Notes under the pieces: generated by a model | What the model saw: only the letters and a program-made list of their open reading frames with translations | The model's database searches: none | What the model was told of the DNA's origin: nothing | Translations under genes and position numbers: made by a program | IMG/VR virus record: IMGVR_UViG_3300000477_000006 | Location: 1-24,107 of that record | Reading direction: 5' to 3' (one strand) | DNA length: 24,107 bases | DNA from: a virus | Shown: positions 1 through 5,870 of the stretch, one piece after another | Layout of the letters: every line of letters begins with the position of its first letter | How positions within the stretch are numbered: the first letter of the stretch is position 1

Positions 1-17
1 CCAAAATACTTATTCAT
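1..17 (-). CDS. Start of a gene running off the left edge
   Basis: An ATG at 15-17 is preceded by AAGGAGTG at the usual distance and followed by codons for MNKYF before the window ends. Only five full codons are visible, so no function can be given. The nine-unit repeat array at 34-123 lies immediately upstream of its ribosome binding site, and the tandem promoters at 321-361 point at it, so it is probably a specially controlled gene. Confidence 0.5.
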
Positions 18-33
18 CGCTAATCACTCCTTT

Positions 34-123
34 GTAAAACACTGTAAAACACTGTTTAACAGTGTAAAACACTGTAAAACACTGTAAAACACTGTTTAAC
101 AGTGTAAAACACTGTAAAACACT
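34..123. repeat. Iteron-like array of nine 10-bp units
   Basis: Nine contiguous 10-bp units follow the order A A B A A A B A A, where A is GTAAAACACT and B is GTTTAACAGT. All seven A units are identical, as are both B units. Each A-B-A junction makes a perfect palindrome with 8-bp arms around a central T (ACACTGTT-T-AACAGTGT) at 49-65 and 89-105, exactly 40 bp apart. The 10-bp period keeps all units on nearly the same face of the helix. Such arrays are typical of replication initiator iterons or multi-site operators. The array sits between the leftward promoters and the start of the leftmost gene. It has no CRISPR spacers. Confidence 0.85.
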
Positions 124-320
124 ATTTGTCAATATTGTAACATAAATGGTGCTTGTAAGGAATCACGTATAATTAAATACTTTCCATTTTACAACTATCA
201 CGAAAACTTAACTTTTACTTTTTCTTCTAAAAGAGGGAGAAACTGGGTAAACTCAACTCCGTGCCCGCCGAGCAAAAAGGAGTAATCGAGAGTATTCGGT
301 TGAAAGAGGAAGCAAGTCTA

Positions 321-361
321 ATACTATGACGATACTATGACTAAATTCAAGCTAATTTCAA
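321..361 (-). promoter_or_regulatory. Tandem overlapping type A promoters
   Basis: Two leftward promoters overlap, offset by 11 bp. One has TTGAAT at 345-350 and TAGTAT at 321-326; the other has TTGAAA at 356-361 and TAGTAT at 332-337. Both have exactly 18-bp spacers. The same element with the same spacing recurs at 4139-4168 and 6800-6829, with a conserved TTAG after the -35 and CA before the -10. The identical spacing in four elements is the main evidence. Confidence 0.65.
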
Positions 362-590
362 GTGAGAGAGGGCGAGGGAGAGTTCATTCTAAGGGCACAC
401 CCGGTGGGGTTTTTATTATTCTCTATTCTTATTAAATGTTTCTAAAAATGTAATTATAGTATGTATATATTCTTTTTAATATTAAAGCTACCTTTATATT
501 CTCCTTCCCCGCCGGTTTTTTGGGGTCTGGTGCGGGTTTTAGGTTTAGAAGATATACTCTTACGTAACTATCTCTATTAATAGATAAAAT

Positions 591-631
591 AAAAACGGCG
601 AATACCATTTTCTATAGTACCCGCCGTTTTT
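591..631 (-). terminator. Intrinsic terminator after the 657-983 gene
   Basis: Ten-base perfect arms (AAAAACGGCG at 591-600 and its complement at 622-631) form a GC-centred hairpin. On the minus strand it is followed by TTTTTATTTTATC. It lies just downstream of the last gene of the small-gene operon. The flanking A and T runs could make it bidirectional. One arm carries a GGCGG copy. Confidence 0.8.
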
Positions 632-656
632 GTTTAATCTTATTAAAGGTTTAACT

Positions 657-983
657 TTAAAGTTTCTCTATCCCCATTTTACCGAGTGTGTAAGCGGTTT
701 CGTAAACCTCCTTAATAAATAGTGCTTGGTAGTTATCAAATAACCTTGACTTCCCGCCGGGTAATTCGATAAATACAAATTTAATCTCTAACCCGGTTGG
801 TGTAGCCCTACAATCAACATTCGGGCAAAGGTATTCCCTATACTGCCATCCTTTTTCAAATAGGTTTATTTTCGTATCCGCCGGTTTTTCGTATTTATTT
901 CTATTTTTTTCAATAGTAACGTCAACCCATTTTTCAAGAGGATAAGAACTTTGGCACGTAGGACATATTGGTTTAATATTCAT
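657..983 (-). CDS. Small zinc-ribbon-like protein, unknown function
   Basis: A 108-residue protein. I start it at ATG 983 rather than the upstream TTG because GGGGAG precedes this ATG and an earlier start would overlap the upstream gene. It has CPTC near the N-terminus and a CPNVDC pair about 45 residues later, which together could bind one zinc ion. The rest is mixed charged sequence with no membrane segment. It is last in the leftward run of small genes and is followed by the terminator at 591-631. No family is recognised. Confidence 0.75.
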   Translation of the reverse strand: MNIKPICPTCQSSYPLEKWVDVTIEKNRNKYEKPADTKINLFEKGWQYREYLCPNVDCRATPTGLEIKFVFIELPGGKSRLFDNYQALFIKEVYETAYTLGKMGIEKL

Positions 984-988
984 CCTTT

Positions 989-1405
989 TCAACTCCCCGC
1001 CCAAATTTCTTTTATAACCAAATCATGTGGACACTCCGTATTATCACGAATCCCGCAACGGTAGTATTTTTCCCCTGCCACTCTAAAACCATATCCGCAA
1101 TACCGGCAAATTCCTTCACTTACCCGTTCCATTTTTTCATCTTGTGTCAGTAACCTTTCATCTTCCGCCGAATCATCTTCAAGTTCCACATCTTGATAAA
1201 GATCAACAACCCTTCCGAGTAGTTCTGCTAAAAGCATATTTCCCAAGGAAGGATTATCACGAAGCCAATCCTCTATAACCCGAACATCAGGAAGAAACGC
1301 TGTTTGAAAGTAAGAGAACAATACTTTTTCTGTTTTCCTGTCCGGCTCCAAACTTGAAACCAGTTTGGAGATTAATACTGCTTTGTCATAAATAGTCGGG
1401 TGCAT
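989..1405 (-). CDS. Unknown protein with C-terminal zinc ribbon
   Basis: A 138-residue protein starting at ATG 1405 behind AAGGAAGGGG. The N-terminal two thirds look helical and are followed by an acidic linker (residues about 75-85). The C-terminus holds a zinc-ribbon-like cluster: CRYC, then CG, then a final CPH. It ends five bases before the next start, so the genes are probably co-translated. The zinc ribbon suggests nucleic acid or protein binding, but no family is recognised. Confidence 0.75.
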   Translation of the reverse strand: MHPTIYDKAVLISKLVSSLEPDRKTEKVLFSYFQTAFLPDVRVIEDWLRDNPSLGNMLLAELLGRVVDLYQDVELEDDSAEDERLLTQDEKMERVSEGICRYCGYGFRVAGEKYYRCGIRDNTECPHDLVIKEIWAGS

Positions 1406-1421
1406 TATATCCCCTTCCTTT

Positions 1422-1652
1422 CTATTTAACTAAAGTTTTTATTACCTCAACCGCCGTTTCTTCAAAAGCAAAGGATAGGTTAATTTGTTCTTCCGAAGAA
1501 ATACTTTGTTCAAAGGGCATTTCCATTTCCGTGTATGCCGCATGTTTTACATCATTGTTATCGGCTGCCCTCAAAGCCCCCATGCAAGCTATCAATTCCT
1601 TATAAGTCAGCTTTATAGTTACAACGGGTTCCTCCACTCTAACCAGTTCCAT
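1422..1652 (-). CDS. Small acidic hypothetical protein
   Basis: A 76-residue protein. The start at ATG 1652 is chosen because AGAGGAGG lies six bases upstream; the longer frame to 1679 lacks a site and would overlap more of the preceding gene. It opens with a beta-like stretch (VVTIKLTYKEL), followed by a Cys-Met motif and an acidic helix. It overlaps the preceding zinc-ribbon gene by 14 bases, which suggests translational coupling. Function unknown. Confidence 0.7.
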   Translation of the reverse strand: MELVRVEEPVVTIKLTYKELIACMGALRAADNNDVKHAAYTEMEMPFEQSISSEEQINLSFAFEETAVEVIKTLVK

Positions 1653-1800
1653 CTTCATCCTCCTCTGGTAACTTTCCATGTTCCCCGTTTACTGCTCCAC
1701 ACTCCAAACATTCCGTAATTCCTTCATCAACCGCCGTAAAAAGCTGATTAGGAATATCCTCTGTGCCACAATAAGAACAGATTACATTACCGTAACTCAT
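1639..1800 (-). CDS. 53-residue zinc-ribbon microprotein
   Basis: ATG at 1798-1800 overlaps the TAA of the upstream gene (TAATG), with AGGAGG eight bases before it. The product begins MSYGNVICSYCGTED and carries a second pair, CLEC, about 20 residues after CSYC, giving a classic four-cysteine zinc ribbon. The tail is acidic. The compact CxxC-x20-CxxC layout, the strong ribosome binding site and the stop/start overlap argue for a real gene despite its size. Likely a small nucleic-acid- or protein-binding module; the target is unknown. Confidence 0.75.
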   Translation of the reverse strand: MSYGNVICSYCGTEDIPNQLFTAVDEGITECLECGAVNGEHGKLPEEDEDGTG

Positions 1801-2138
1801 TATTCATCCTCCTTTACTTCCCAAAATCCGAATAACGCACCATCCCCTTCGTGTGCGCCGAAAATGGTTCCTTCTGGTGCTATTTCCCCAATGTAATCAA
1901 ATAAATCTTCGAGGAAATACATCGCTTCTTCAAGGTTTTTCTTCGTATAATCCTCCCACGTTACACAACCTTCTTCCTTTAGTTTCTGTGCAACGAAGTC
2001 AATAAACCCTTCGTCTTGTGGGTAGTTTTGTTCAATAAATTGAACAAAGTTCTCAATAAGATGTGTCGGGTTTAGTGTTGCTTGAGAAACTACACTCCCT
2101 TTAAACTCCGCCGGTAATTTTTCTTTCTCTTTTTCCAT
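1800..2138 (-). CDS. Conserved-looking phage hypothetical protein
   Basis: A 112-residue acidic protein starting at ATG 2138 with AAGGAGG seven bases upstream. It is mostly helical. Its C-terminus (about residues 85-108) has an APEGTIFGAHEGDGALFGFW segment that resembles a motif I know from small uncharacterised proteins of Firmicute phages. That resemblance comes from memory, not a search. It overlaps the next gene by one base. Confidence 0.75.
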   Translation of the reverse strand: MEKEKEKLPAEFKGSVVSQATLNPTHLIENFVQFIEQNYPQDEGFIDFVAQKLKEEGCVTWEDYTKKNLEEAMYFLEDLFDYIGEIAPEGTIFGAHEGDGALFGFWEVKEDE

Positions 2139-2150
2139 AAAACGACCTCC

Positions 2151-2213
2151 TTATAAGTCTAATACACGACACCAAATCCAATACAGAATAAACACCGTGA
2201 AAATAAACTCCAT
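2151..2213 (-). CDS. Possible 20-residue membrane peptide
   Basis: ATG at 2211-2213 follows AGGGGAG and encodes MEFIFTVFILYWIWCRVLDL. This is a single hydrophobic helix with a short charged tail, and it ends just before the AAGGAGG of the next gene. A second tiny frame upstream (2229-2270, MATILLIVVVKYM) is also hydrophobic but lacks a well-placed ribosome binding site. Both fill an otherwise empty 145-base gap. They could be chance frames. Confidence 0.4.
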   Translation of the reverse strand: MEFIFTVFILYWIWCRVLDL

Positions 2214-2283
2214 CTACCACTCCCCTGACTACATATATTTGACTACGACTATAAGTAGGATTGTTGCCATGAAAACGACCAAT

Positions 2284-2727
2284 TTAGACCTCCTCTAAGT
2301 AGAGATGCCCTTCCCATAACTGCCACGATTCCACCACCTGAACCCCGGAATACTTATTTTTTGCCAGTATGAGGTTTAACTTTTTGAGGATTTCCTCAAC
2401 TGTGCGACCTACCTTTAATTCCTTATAATGCTCGTCCTTGTACCCCATGCTTTTGTGTATGAAGTCCAGATGCTTAACCCCATCCTTTAGGTACAAGTAG
2501 TCCTCCGGGATTCCAACCAATACATAGCGAGTTTTTTCCCTTTTCCCGCCATCCGGCACGATTACCATGCCGTGTATTAAGTCGCTGATGCTTGAGGTTT
2601 TGAGCCGGTTTTCCACACTTTGGACGACCCTTTTGATTCCACTATGGTTTTTATTGAAGTCGTACGCAAGAATAAAAACCGTACCATTTTGTTCTAATAC
2701 TTCCATTTCCTTTTTGTTAATAAACAC
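2284..2727 (-). CDS. Hypothetical protein, 147 residues
   Basis: The start is GTG at 2727, supported by AAGGAGG eight bases upstream. The first half alternates beta-like stretches (TVFILAYDF, HGMVIVPDGG, RYVLVGIPEDYLYL). The second half has a lysine-rich helix. It has no cysteines, membrane segment or catalytic motif that I can name. It is the first gene downstream of the structured element at 2814-2992, so if that element is transcribed leftward it forms part of this gene's 5' leader. Confidence 0.75.
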   Translation of the reverse strand: MFINKKEMEVLEQNGTVFILAYDFNKNHSGIKRVVQSVENRLKTSSISDLIHGMVIVPDGGKREKTRYVLVGIPEDYLYLKDGVKHLDFIHKSMGYKDEHYKELKVGRTVEEILKKLNLILAKNKYSGVQVVESWQLWEGHLYLEEV

Positions 2728-2813
2728 TTTTATTCCTCCTTATACTTTGGGTGTTTCCTTTCCCTATTTTAAGTATATAAGGAACTGGTAAACAAAGGAA
2801 GAAATACTTTTTA

Positions 2814-2992
2814 GTTTTATCCCTTTCTTATAACGCATAGGAGGGGAAACTCCGCAAGTAGTTAAACAGCTACCTTATCGGCGTAGCCAACCTTTGTTCG
2901 TATAACTACTCGTAAGCCCGGAGGTCGGGGCATTAGCGGGATCTGCCCTTACGGTAACAGACCTCCTATGCGTCATAAGAGAGGGATAAAAC
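2814..2992. ncRNA. Candidate structured RNA closed by 31-bp arms
   Basis: Arms at 2814-2844 and 2962-2992 are inverted repeats matching at 29 of 31 positions. Inside are further perfect stems: AGTAGTTA (2857-2864) with TAACTACT (2903-2910) enclosing GCTAC/GTAGC (2869-2873 with 2883-2887); CGTAAG (2911-2916) with CTTACG (2948-2953) enclosing GGGCA/TGCCC; and GGAGGTC (2920-2926) with GACCTCC (2960-2966). The last crosses the CGTAAG stem as a pseudoknot and competes with the closing stem. A separate hairpin at 2979-2999 (AGAGAGGG/CCCTCTCT on the minus strand) also competes with the closing arm, so switching is conceivable. I do not recognise the class. The strand is not settled, but leftward fits its neighbours. 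A miniature transposable element is an alternative. Confidence 0.55.
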
Positions 2993-2997
2993 CCTCT

Positions 2998-3342
2998 CTA
3001 TTTTGAGTTCTTTTTCAACTCCGCAACTGCGTCATAAGCCTCTCTTAACTCTGGTTCATCCATTACCGCTAAAAGAAGGAAGGTTGAAAGAACAACTGCT
3101 TTTCCGTAAGTATCTGCTTTTAAGAGTAACGTATGATAAATAAAATCCAAGCTGTTTGTTATTTCATTACGTAATCCATCTTCATCCAACCGCCGAACAA
3201 GAAAACCAAGTAAAGTGTGCATATTCTCATGTAATAGTTCATCTGGATCGAATAGATTTTCTTTTTCTTCCTGTTCCGCCTGTTCTTGTTCATTTTTCTT
3301 TTGTTCCAACAACTCCATAAACCGTTTATCAACATTTCCCAT
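2998..3342 (-). CDS. Small helical hypothetical protein
   Basis: A 114-residue protein starting at ATG 3342 with TTGGAGG nine bases upstream. Residues 10-30 are a Glu/Gln/Lys-rich helix likely to be coiled coil. The remainder reads as a compact all-helical domain with hydrophobic stretches such as GKAVVLSTFLLLAVMDE. It lacks known motifs. Its stop codon sits at the edge of the structured element at 2814-2992. Confidence 0.75.
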   Translation of the reverse strand: MGNVDKRFMELLEQKKNEQEQAEQEEKENLFDPDELLHENMHTLLGFLVRRLDEDGLRNEITNSLDFIYHTLLLKADTYGKAVVLSTFLLLAVMDEPELREAYDAVAELKKNSK

Positions 3343-3368
3343 AAATTACTACCTCCAAGAAAATAATG

Positions 3369-3396
3369 TGGGCGGATATTCTAAAATACCCGCCCA
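3369..3396 (-). terminator. Hairpin between two genes, probable terminator
   Basis: Perfect 7-bp arms, TGGGCGG (3369-3375) and CCGCCCA (3390-3396), extend inward through partly paired A/T bases. The hairpin lies between the stop at 3408 and the next start at 3342. The minus-strand tail (ACATTATTTTCTT) is only moderately T-rich, so it may be a weak terminator or an mRNA processing hairpin. Because of the palindrome it holds a GGCGG on each strand. Confidence 0.55.
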
Positions 3397-3407
3397 TTTT
3401 CGGTTAA

Positions 3408-3974
3408 TTAAACGACTTCGTGGGTGTTGTCCATTTCTAAAACCTTAACATCGTTGTCCGGGTCAAATGCCAAGGTAAGAAGCATAGCCCACGTTTTCGC
3501 CCTTTTCCAACCCCGGCTGTGATTGTTGGTTTCCGTAATCACTTCCGTTTTACCATCATTAAATTCGGCGATAACCTTCAACTTATCCCCGCCTTTTTTG
3601 CGGTACTTAGCCCGGTGAATCTCCAACAAAATCCGCCCGTTTTGATCACGGTAAGGTTCAACTTCCGCCTTGTTGAAGGTAACAACAATTTCCTCCGGCT
3701 CGCCGTCCTCATTGAAGGTAATGGGCTTTTGAAGATGGTTGACAGGCACTCCAAAGATTTCGCCTTCCTTGGAAAGATCGGCAACCCTTTTCTTCATTTT
3801 CTTTTCCGATTTTTCCTGCGTGGTTTCCTTATTTTCTTGTTTCTTTTTCTTTCCGCCGGACTTCTTAGACTTTTGAGGTTGTTCCTTTATCTCAACCTCA
3901 TCCTCTTTTGTCAGGGCATCAGGATTAAGCCCTAACTCCTTCGCCAACTGGTCAGCATTGTTTTTTGTCGTCAT
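3408..3974 (-). CDS. Lys/Glu-rich protein with a C-terminal domain
   Basis: A 188-residue protein starting at ATG 3974 behind AAAAGGAGG. Residues about 20-65 are a low-complexity Lys/Glu/Gln linker. Residues about 70-188 look like a folded beta-rich domain (EEIVVTFNKAEVEPY, RILLEIHRAKY, KLKVIAEFNDGKTEVI). It has its own leader: a type A promoter (4139-4168) and a type B promoter with hairpin (3990-4050). Two promoters and a strong ribosome binding site suggest high expression. A DNA-binding role is possible from its basic character, but no family is recognised. Confidence 0.75.
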   Translation of the reverse strand: MTTKNNADQLAKELGLNPDALTKEDEVEIKEQPQKSKKSGGKKKKQENKETTQEKSEKKMKKRVADLSKEGEIFGVPVNHLQKPITFNEDGEPEEIVVTFNKAEVEPYRDQNGRILLEIHRAKYRKKGGDKLKVIAEFNDGKTEVITETNNHSRGWKRAKTWAMLLTLAFDPDNDVKVLEMDNTHEVV

Positions 3975-3989
3975 TTGACGAACCTCCTT

Positions 3990-4050
3990 TTAACGTGTTG
4001 GAAGAGCATAGTTTGCCCGTTCCGTTAATTATAGTATAAACCCTACTTAG
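3990..4050 (-). promoter_or_regulatory. Type B promoter with 5' leader hairpin, copy 1
   Basis: A minus-strand TATAAT at 4028-4033 lies in a conserved block reading CTAAGTAGGGTTTATAC before it and TAACGGAACGGGCAA after it. TTAACG (4023-4028) and CGTTAA (3990-3995) can pair, with GGAA/TTCC and GGGC/GCTC inside, and the hairpin ends right at AAGGAGG of the gene at 3408-3974. The block matches copies at 5696-5756 and 6541-6580. There is no good TTGACA, so it may use the GGGTTTA block instead. Confidence 0.65.
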
Positions 4051-4138
4051 GCACGTTAGAACCCCTTTTTTGAAAATTCTTATAAGTTTCTTTTTGCCGG
4101 AAATCGTGAATCTCGTTAGTTTATCCCCAAACATAATA

Positions 4139-4168
4139 ATACTATGAAGAAAAACTAACTAAATTCAA
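4139..4168 (-). promoter_or_regulatory. Type A promoter, copy 2
   Basis: TTGAAT at 4163-4168 and TAGTAT at 4139-4144, separated by 18 bp, with the family's TTAGT after the -35 and CA before the -10. It lies immediately after the stop of the 4170-4484 gene and about 110 bp upstream of the type B promoter for the 3408-3974 gene. Confidence 0.65.
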
Positions 4169-4169
4169 G

Positions 4170-4484
4170 TTACTCAATACGACCAATAGTAATTTTTAAT
4201 TCTTCACGGGGAATGTAATAAATAATAATTGCTTCCTTGTGAAGCGTATCTTTAATGTGTTCTTTTACTTCGTCAACCGTAGTGCTGAAATTACGACATT
4301 CCCAATTATCCTTACGGTTAGCATCGTGGAGAGCCATTAACTTTAACCGATTAGTGTCCACCTGCATTAACTGGTAGGCACATTTTTTGTCAATTTTTTC
4401 CCATTCAACAATAAAAACATCTCCGTAACAAACCTTACCTTCTTCTCTAAAATTATCCATCGTTAATTTGACTTCTATGTGCAT
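4170..4484 (-). CDS. Hypothetical protein, 104 residues
   Basis: Starts at ATG 4484 with AAAGGAG ten bases upstream. The sequence alternates short beta-like segments (VCYGDVFIVEWEKI, YQLMQVD, LKLMALHD, AIIIYYIP) with charged turns, suggesting a small barrel-like fold. Its first 32 bases overlap the end of the upstream gene, so the two are translationally coupled. No family is recognised. Confidence 0.7.
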   Translation of the reverse strand: MHIEVKLTMDNFREEGKVCYGDVFIVEWEKIDKKCAYQLMQVDTNRLKLMALHDANRKDNWECRNFSTTVDEVKEHIKDTLHKEAIIIYYIPREELKITIGRIE

Positions 4485-4755
4485 TATTAAACTCTCCTTT
4501 CATTCCGCCTTTTTTCATCCACTTAACCATTTTCTCCGGTGATCCCCAACATTGACTTGGAGCGTAATTGTAGAACCACTTAATAATGTTCTCTAAGTTA
4601 GCCGAGTTAATACTGTCTGCCTTTCCAAATGCTCCGCTTAGATCATTACTGATAACTGCCCTTAAAAATCCGCCGGGTTCTATTCCTTCCTCCACATACC
4701 TTTTCACCCCGCCTCTAATGTGTTCAGGTAATAACTCCAAATTTTCTAATTCCAT
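4453..4755 (-). CDS. Conserved small phage/prophage-type protein
   Basis: A 100-residue protein starting at ATG 4755 behind AAGGAGG. The order LPEHIRGGVKRYVEEGIEPG, FLRAVISNDLSGAFGKAD, WFYNYAPSQCWGSPEKMVKW matches, from memory, a widespread uncharacterised family of small proteins in phages and prophages: an LPEH..G start, a NDL..AFG..D centre and a W..APs..WGSp..v end. The function of that family is not known to me. It is the first gene after the terminator/hairpin region at 4785-4840. Confidence 0.8.
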   Translation of the reverse strand: MELENLELLPEHIRGGVKRYVEEGIEPGGFLRAVISNDLSGAFGKADSINSANLENIIKWFYNYAPSQCWGSPEKMVKWMKKGGMKGEFNNAHRSQINDG

Positions 4756-4784
4756 ACGCTTTGACCTCCTTCTATTCTCCTAAT

Positions 4785-4816
4785 TTAAGCTGATAATATT
4801 TAAATTATCAGCTTAA
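4785..4816. repeat. Perfect inverted repeat, 13-bp arms
   Basis: TTAAGCTGATAAT at 4785-4797 and its exact complement at 4804-4816 flank a 6-base A/T loop. On the minus strand it follows the terminator at 4815-4840 and lies about 30 bases before the 4453-4755 gene, so it could be an operator, an mRNA 5' hairpin or a processing site. Confidence 0.7.
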
Positions 4817-4840
4817 AAAAGCAGCCGAGATTACTCGGCT
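4815..4840 (-). terminator. Intrinsic terminator
   Basis: On the minus strand AGCCGAG-TAAT-CTCGGCT (4823-4840) is a perfect 7-bp GC-rich hairpin, followed by GC and six T residues (4815-4820). It ends the transcript of the 4893-5051 gene. Confidence 0.85.
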
Positions 4841-4892
4841 AAAATATTTAATTGTTTAACGTATAAGCGTTTATTTCATCACTACCACCCCT

Positions 4893-5051
4893 TTAAAATC
4901 TTCTACGCCTCCGCCACCATGAAACTAACCTTTTAGACCGCCCAACTTTATCCCCTTTGTTTTCATTAGATTTTTCAGCATTATACGTTGGCCCTTTATC
5001 ATATTTTTGCCTACGCCTAACGCCAGCGTAAGTCCGAAACATTTTTAACAT
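4893..5051 (-). CDS. 52-residue highly basic protein
   Basis: ATG at 5049-5051 overlaps the stop of the upstream gene and lies seven bases after GAGGAGG. The product is rich in Arg and Lys throughout and ends in SWWRRRRRF. An internal ATG at codon 4 is an alternative start. Arg-rich tails of this kind usually bind nucleic acid, though no family is recognised. The gene is followed by a tandem terminator and inverted repeat, which supports it as the true end of an operon. Confidence 0.65.
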   Translation of the reverse strand: MLKMFRTYAGVRRRQKYDKGPTYNAEKSNENKGDKVGRSKRLVSWWRRRRRF

Positions 5052-5422
5052 TTAAATTCCTCCTCAAACAAATGATTGAGATAATCTAAAATTAATTGGG
5101 AGAAGTCCTCTACTTCATCAATAGGAATTTCGATAAAACTTCTACCCGCCTTTAACTTGGAAGTAATAGGATATATTCTTATAGCGTCCGGCATTTCATC
5201 AATGTAATCCAACTCAATTCCCTTACAGTTCATATACCCGTTTTTCCCAAGTGCTTGAACATTTCCCGACCTTATTTCCTTGAACATCATCATTTTTTCT
5301 GGTCGCTTTTTAGGTTTAGGAGTAAATCCACACTTAGGACAATTATGATCCCCATATTCATCAGCTAAAACCCGAAACCGATATTTACATTTAGAACACC
5401 TGCATACTACCTGCTCGTCCAT
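5045..5422 (-). CDS. Zinc-ribbon protein, unknown function
   Basis: A 125-residue protein. I use ATG 5422 (AGGAGGG six bases upstream) rather than the TTG two codons earlier. The N-terminus has CRCSKC then CPKCGF, a typical treble-Cys zinc ribbon. The C-terminal 80 residues contain beta-like stretches (DAIRIYPITSKLKAGRSFIEIPI) and an acidic helix. The gene follows the PC4-like gene by 11 bases, and its C-terminal half vaguely resembles that protein in layout, which may mean a related single-stranded-DNA-binding fold; this is weak. Function unassigned. Confidence 0.75.
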   Translation of the reverse strand: MDEQVVCRCSKCKYRFRVLADEYGDHNCPKCGFTPKPKKRPEKMMMFKEIRSGNVQALGKNGYMNCKGIELDYIDEMPDAIRIYPITSKLKAGRSFIEIPIDEVEDFSQLILDYLNHLFEEEFKC

Positions 5423-5433
5423 AGTCAACCCTC

Positions 5434-5682
5434 CTACTCTTGAATTAAGGTAAGCACTTCGTCTAAAGAATCCTGTAGTATATCTGCTACGTCTTTTACA
5501 TAATCCGCCGGAATTGCTATCCCTTTCCTTGTAGGAGCAACTTCCCCTTGTTTGTTGACGAAATAGTTCCGAATGTCAATGTAATACTGCGAACCCTTTT
5601 TGCACTTAGTAACCTTAATGCAGTTTCCCTTTTCATCTCTTTCCACCGTTCCCAATTCTACTTGCTCATCCCAAAAACTCAT
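5434..5682 (-). CDS. PC4/YdbC-like ssDNA-binding protein
   Basis: An 82-residue protein with start ATG 5682, seven bases after AAAGGAGG; the longer frame to 5715 would begin inside the leader hairpin. Residues about 34-65 (YYIDIRNYF, GEVAPTRKGIAIPADYV) match the signature of the PC4 coactivator/YdbC domain: a Y.DIR.y strand, a charged turn and a P(t/s)rKGI strand, followed by a helix. The family binds single-stranded DNA or melted DNA as a dimer. In a phage it could serve replication, recombination or transcription. It has its own type B promoter and 5' hairpin, so it may be expressed early and strongly. The assignment is by motif only. Confidence 0.65.
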   Translation of the reverse strand: MSFWDEQVELGTVERDEKGNCIKVTKCKKGSQYYIDIRNYFVNKQGEVAPTRKGIAIPADYVKDVADILQDSLDEVLTLIQE

Positions 5683-5695
5683 GTTGTTTCCTCCT

Positions 5696-5756
5696 TTAAC
5701 GTGTTTTGAGGGCAAAGGTTGCCCGTTCCGTTAATTATATTGTAAACCCTACTTAG
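5696..5756 (-). promoter_or_regulatory. Type B promoter with 5' leader hairpin, copy 2
   Basis: TATAAT at 5734-5739 lies in the same CTAAGTAGGGTTTA...TAACGGAACGGGCAA block as copy 1. In the leader TTAACG (5729-5734) pairs with CGTTAA (5696-5701), and GGGCAA pairs with TTGCCC inside. Compared with copy 1 the inner stem has changed but is still paired, and the hairpin again abuts the AAAGGAGG of the next gene. Confidence 0.7.
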
Positions 5757-5770
5757 TTACTATGGAATAG

Positions 5771-5869
5771 TTACTTGTTATTTTTTCCGTAAACTAAATG
5801 GTAGATAATACCCCCAACACTTACATATAAGCAAGCAAACCCTACCACCAGAAACAGTTGTTGTTCCAT
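5771..5869 (-). CDS. 32-residue single-span membrane protein
   Basis: ATG at 5867-5869 follows the previous stop by one base, with GAGGAGG ten bases upstream. The sequence MEQQLFLVVGFACLYVSVGG continues with a hydrophobic IIYHLVY stretch and a short basic tail (GKNNK), giving one transmembrane helix with a likely cytoplasmic C-terminus. Its size and position in a phage accessory operon suggest a small effector of the host membrane, but this cannot be tested from sequence. Confidence 0.6.
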   Translation of the reverse strand: MEQQLFLVVGFACLYVSVGGIIYHLVYGKNNK

Positions 5870-5870
5870 C

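Larger units (their letters stand above)
124..656. other. Intergenic regulatory region, no gene seen
   Basis: I see no credible coding sequence here. The region holds, right to left, a hairpin terminator (591-631), a perfect minus-strand TATAAT at 453-458 with no clear -35, a T-rich stretch after a short GC stem near 401-416, the tandem promoters at 321-361, and a 14-base sequence at 199-212 that recurs exactly at 6743-6756. A minus-strand TTGACA lies at 128-133 and reads into the repeat array. The layout looks like the long leader and control region of the leftmost gene, or an origin region. Confidence 0.5.

Noticed and set aside
34-123. CRISPR array
   Set aside because: The units are 10 bp and contiguous with no unique spacers, and no cas genes are visible; the Cas4-like nuclease alone does not support CRISPR.
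1485-1896. Plus-strand frames here and elsewhere
   Set aside because: They are antisense to well-supported minus-strand genes, lack ribosome binding sites and have low-complexity or Ser/Phe-rich products typical of shadow frames.
2229-2270. 13-codon hydrophobic frame MATILLIVVVKYM
   Set aside because: The nearest ribosome binding site is 18 bases away and the frame is too short to judge; it is mentioned under the 2151-2213 entry only.
2814-2992. Insertion sequence or miniature transposon
   Set aside because: The arms would fit, but I see no target duplication and no second copy, and the internal stems point to RNA folding. Kept only as an alternative.
3952-4134. 60-codon minus-strand frame starting at 4134
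   Set aside because: Its ATG lies only four bases from the -10 of a type A promoter, it has no ribosome binding site, and it overlaps the type B leader and the start of the well-supported 3408-3974 gene.
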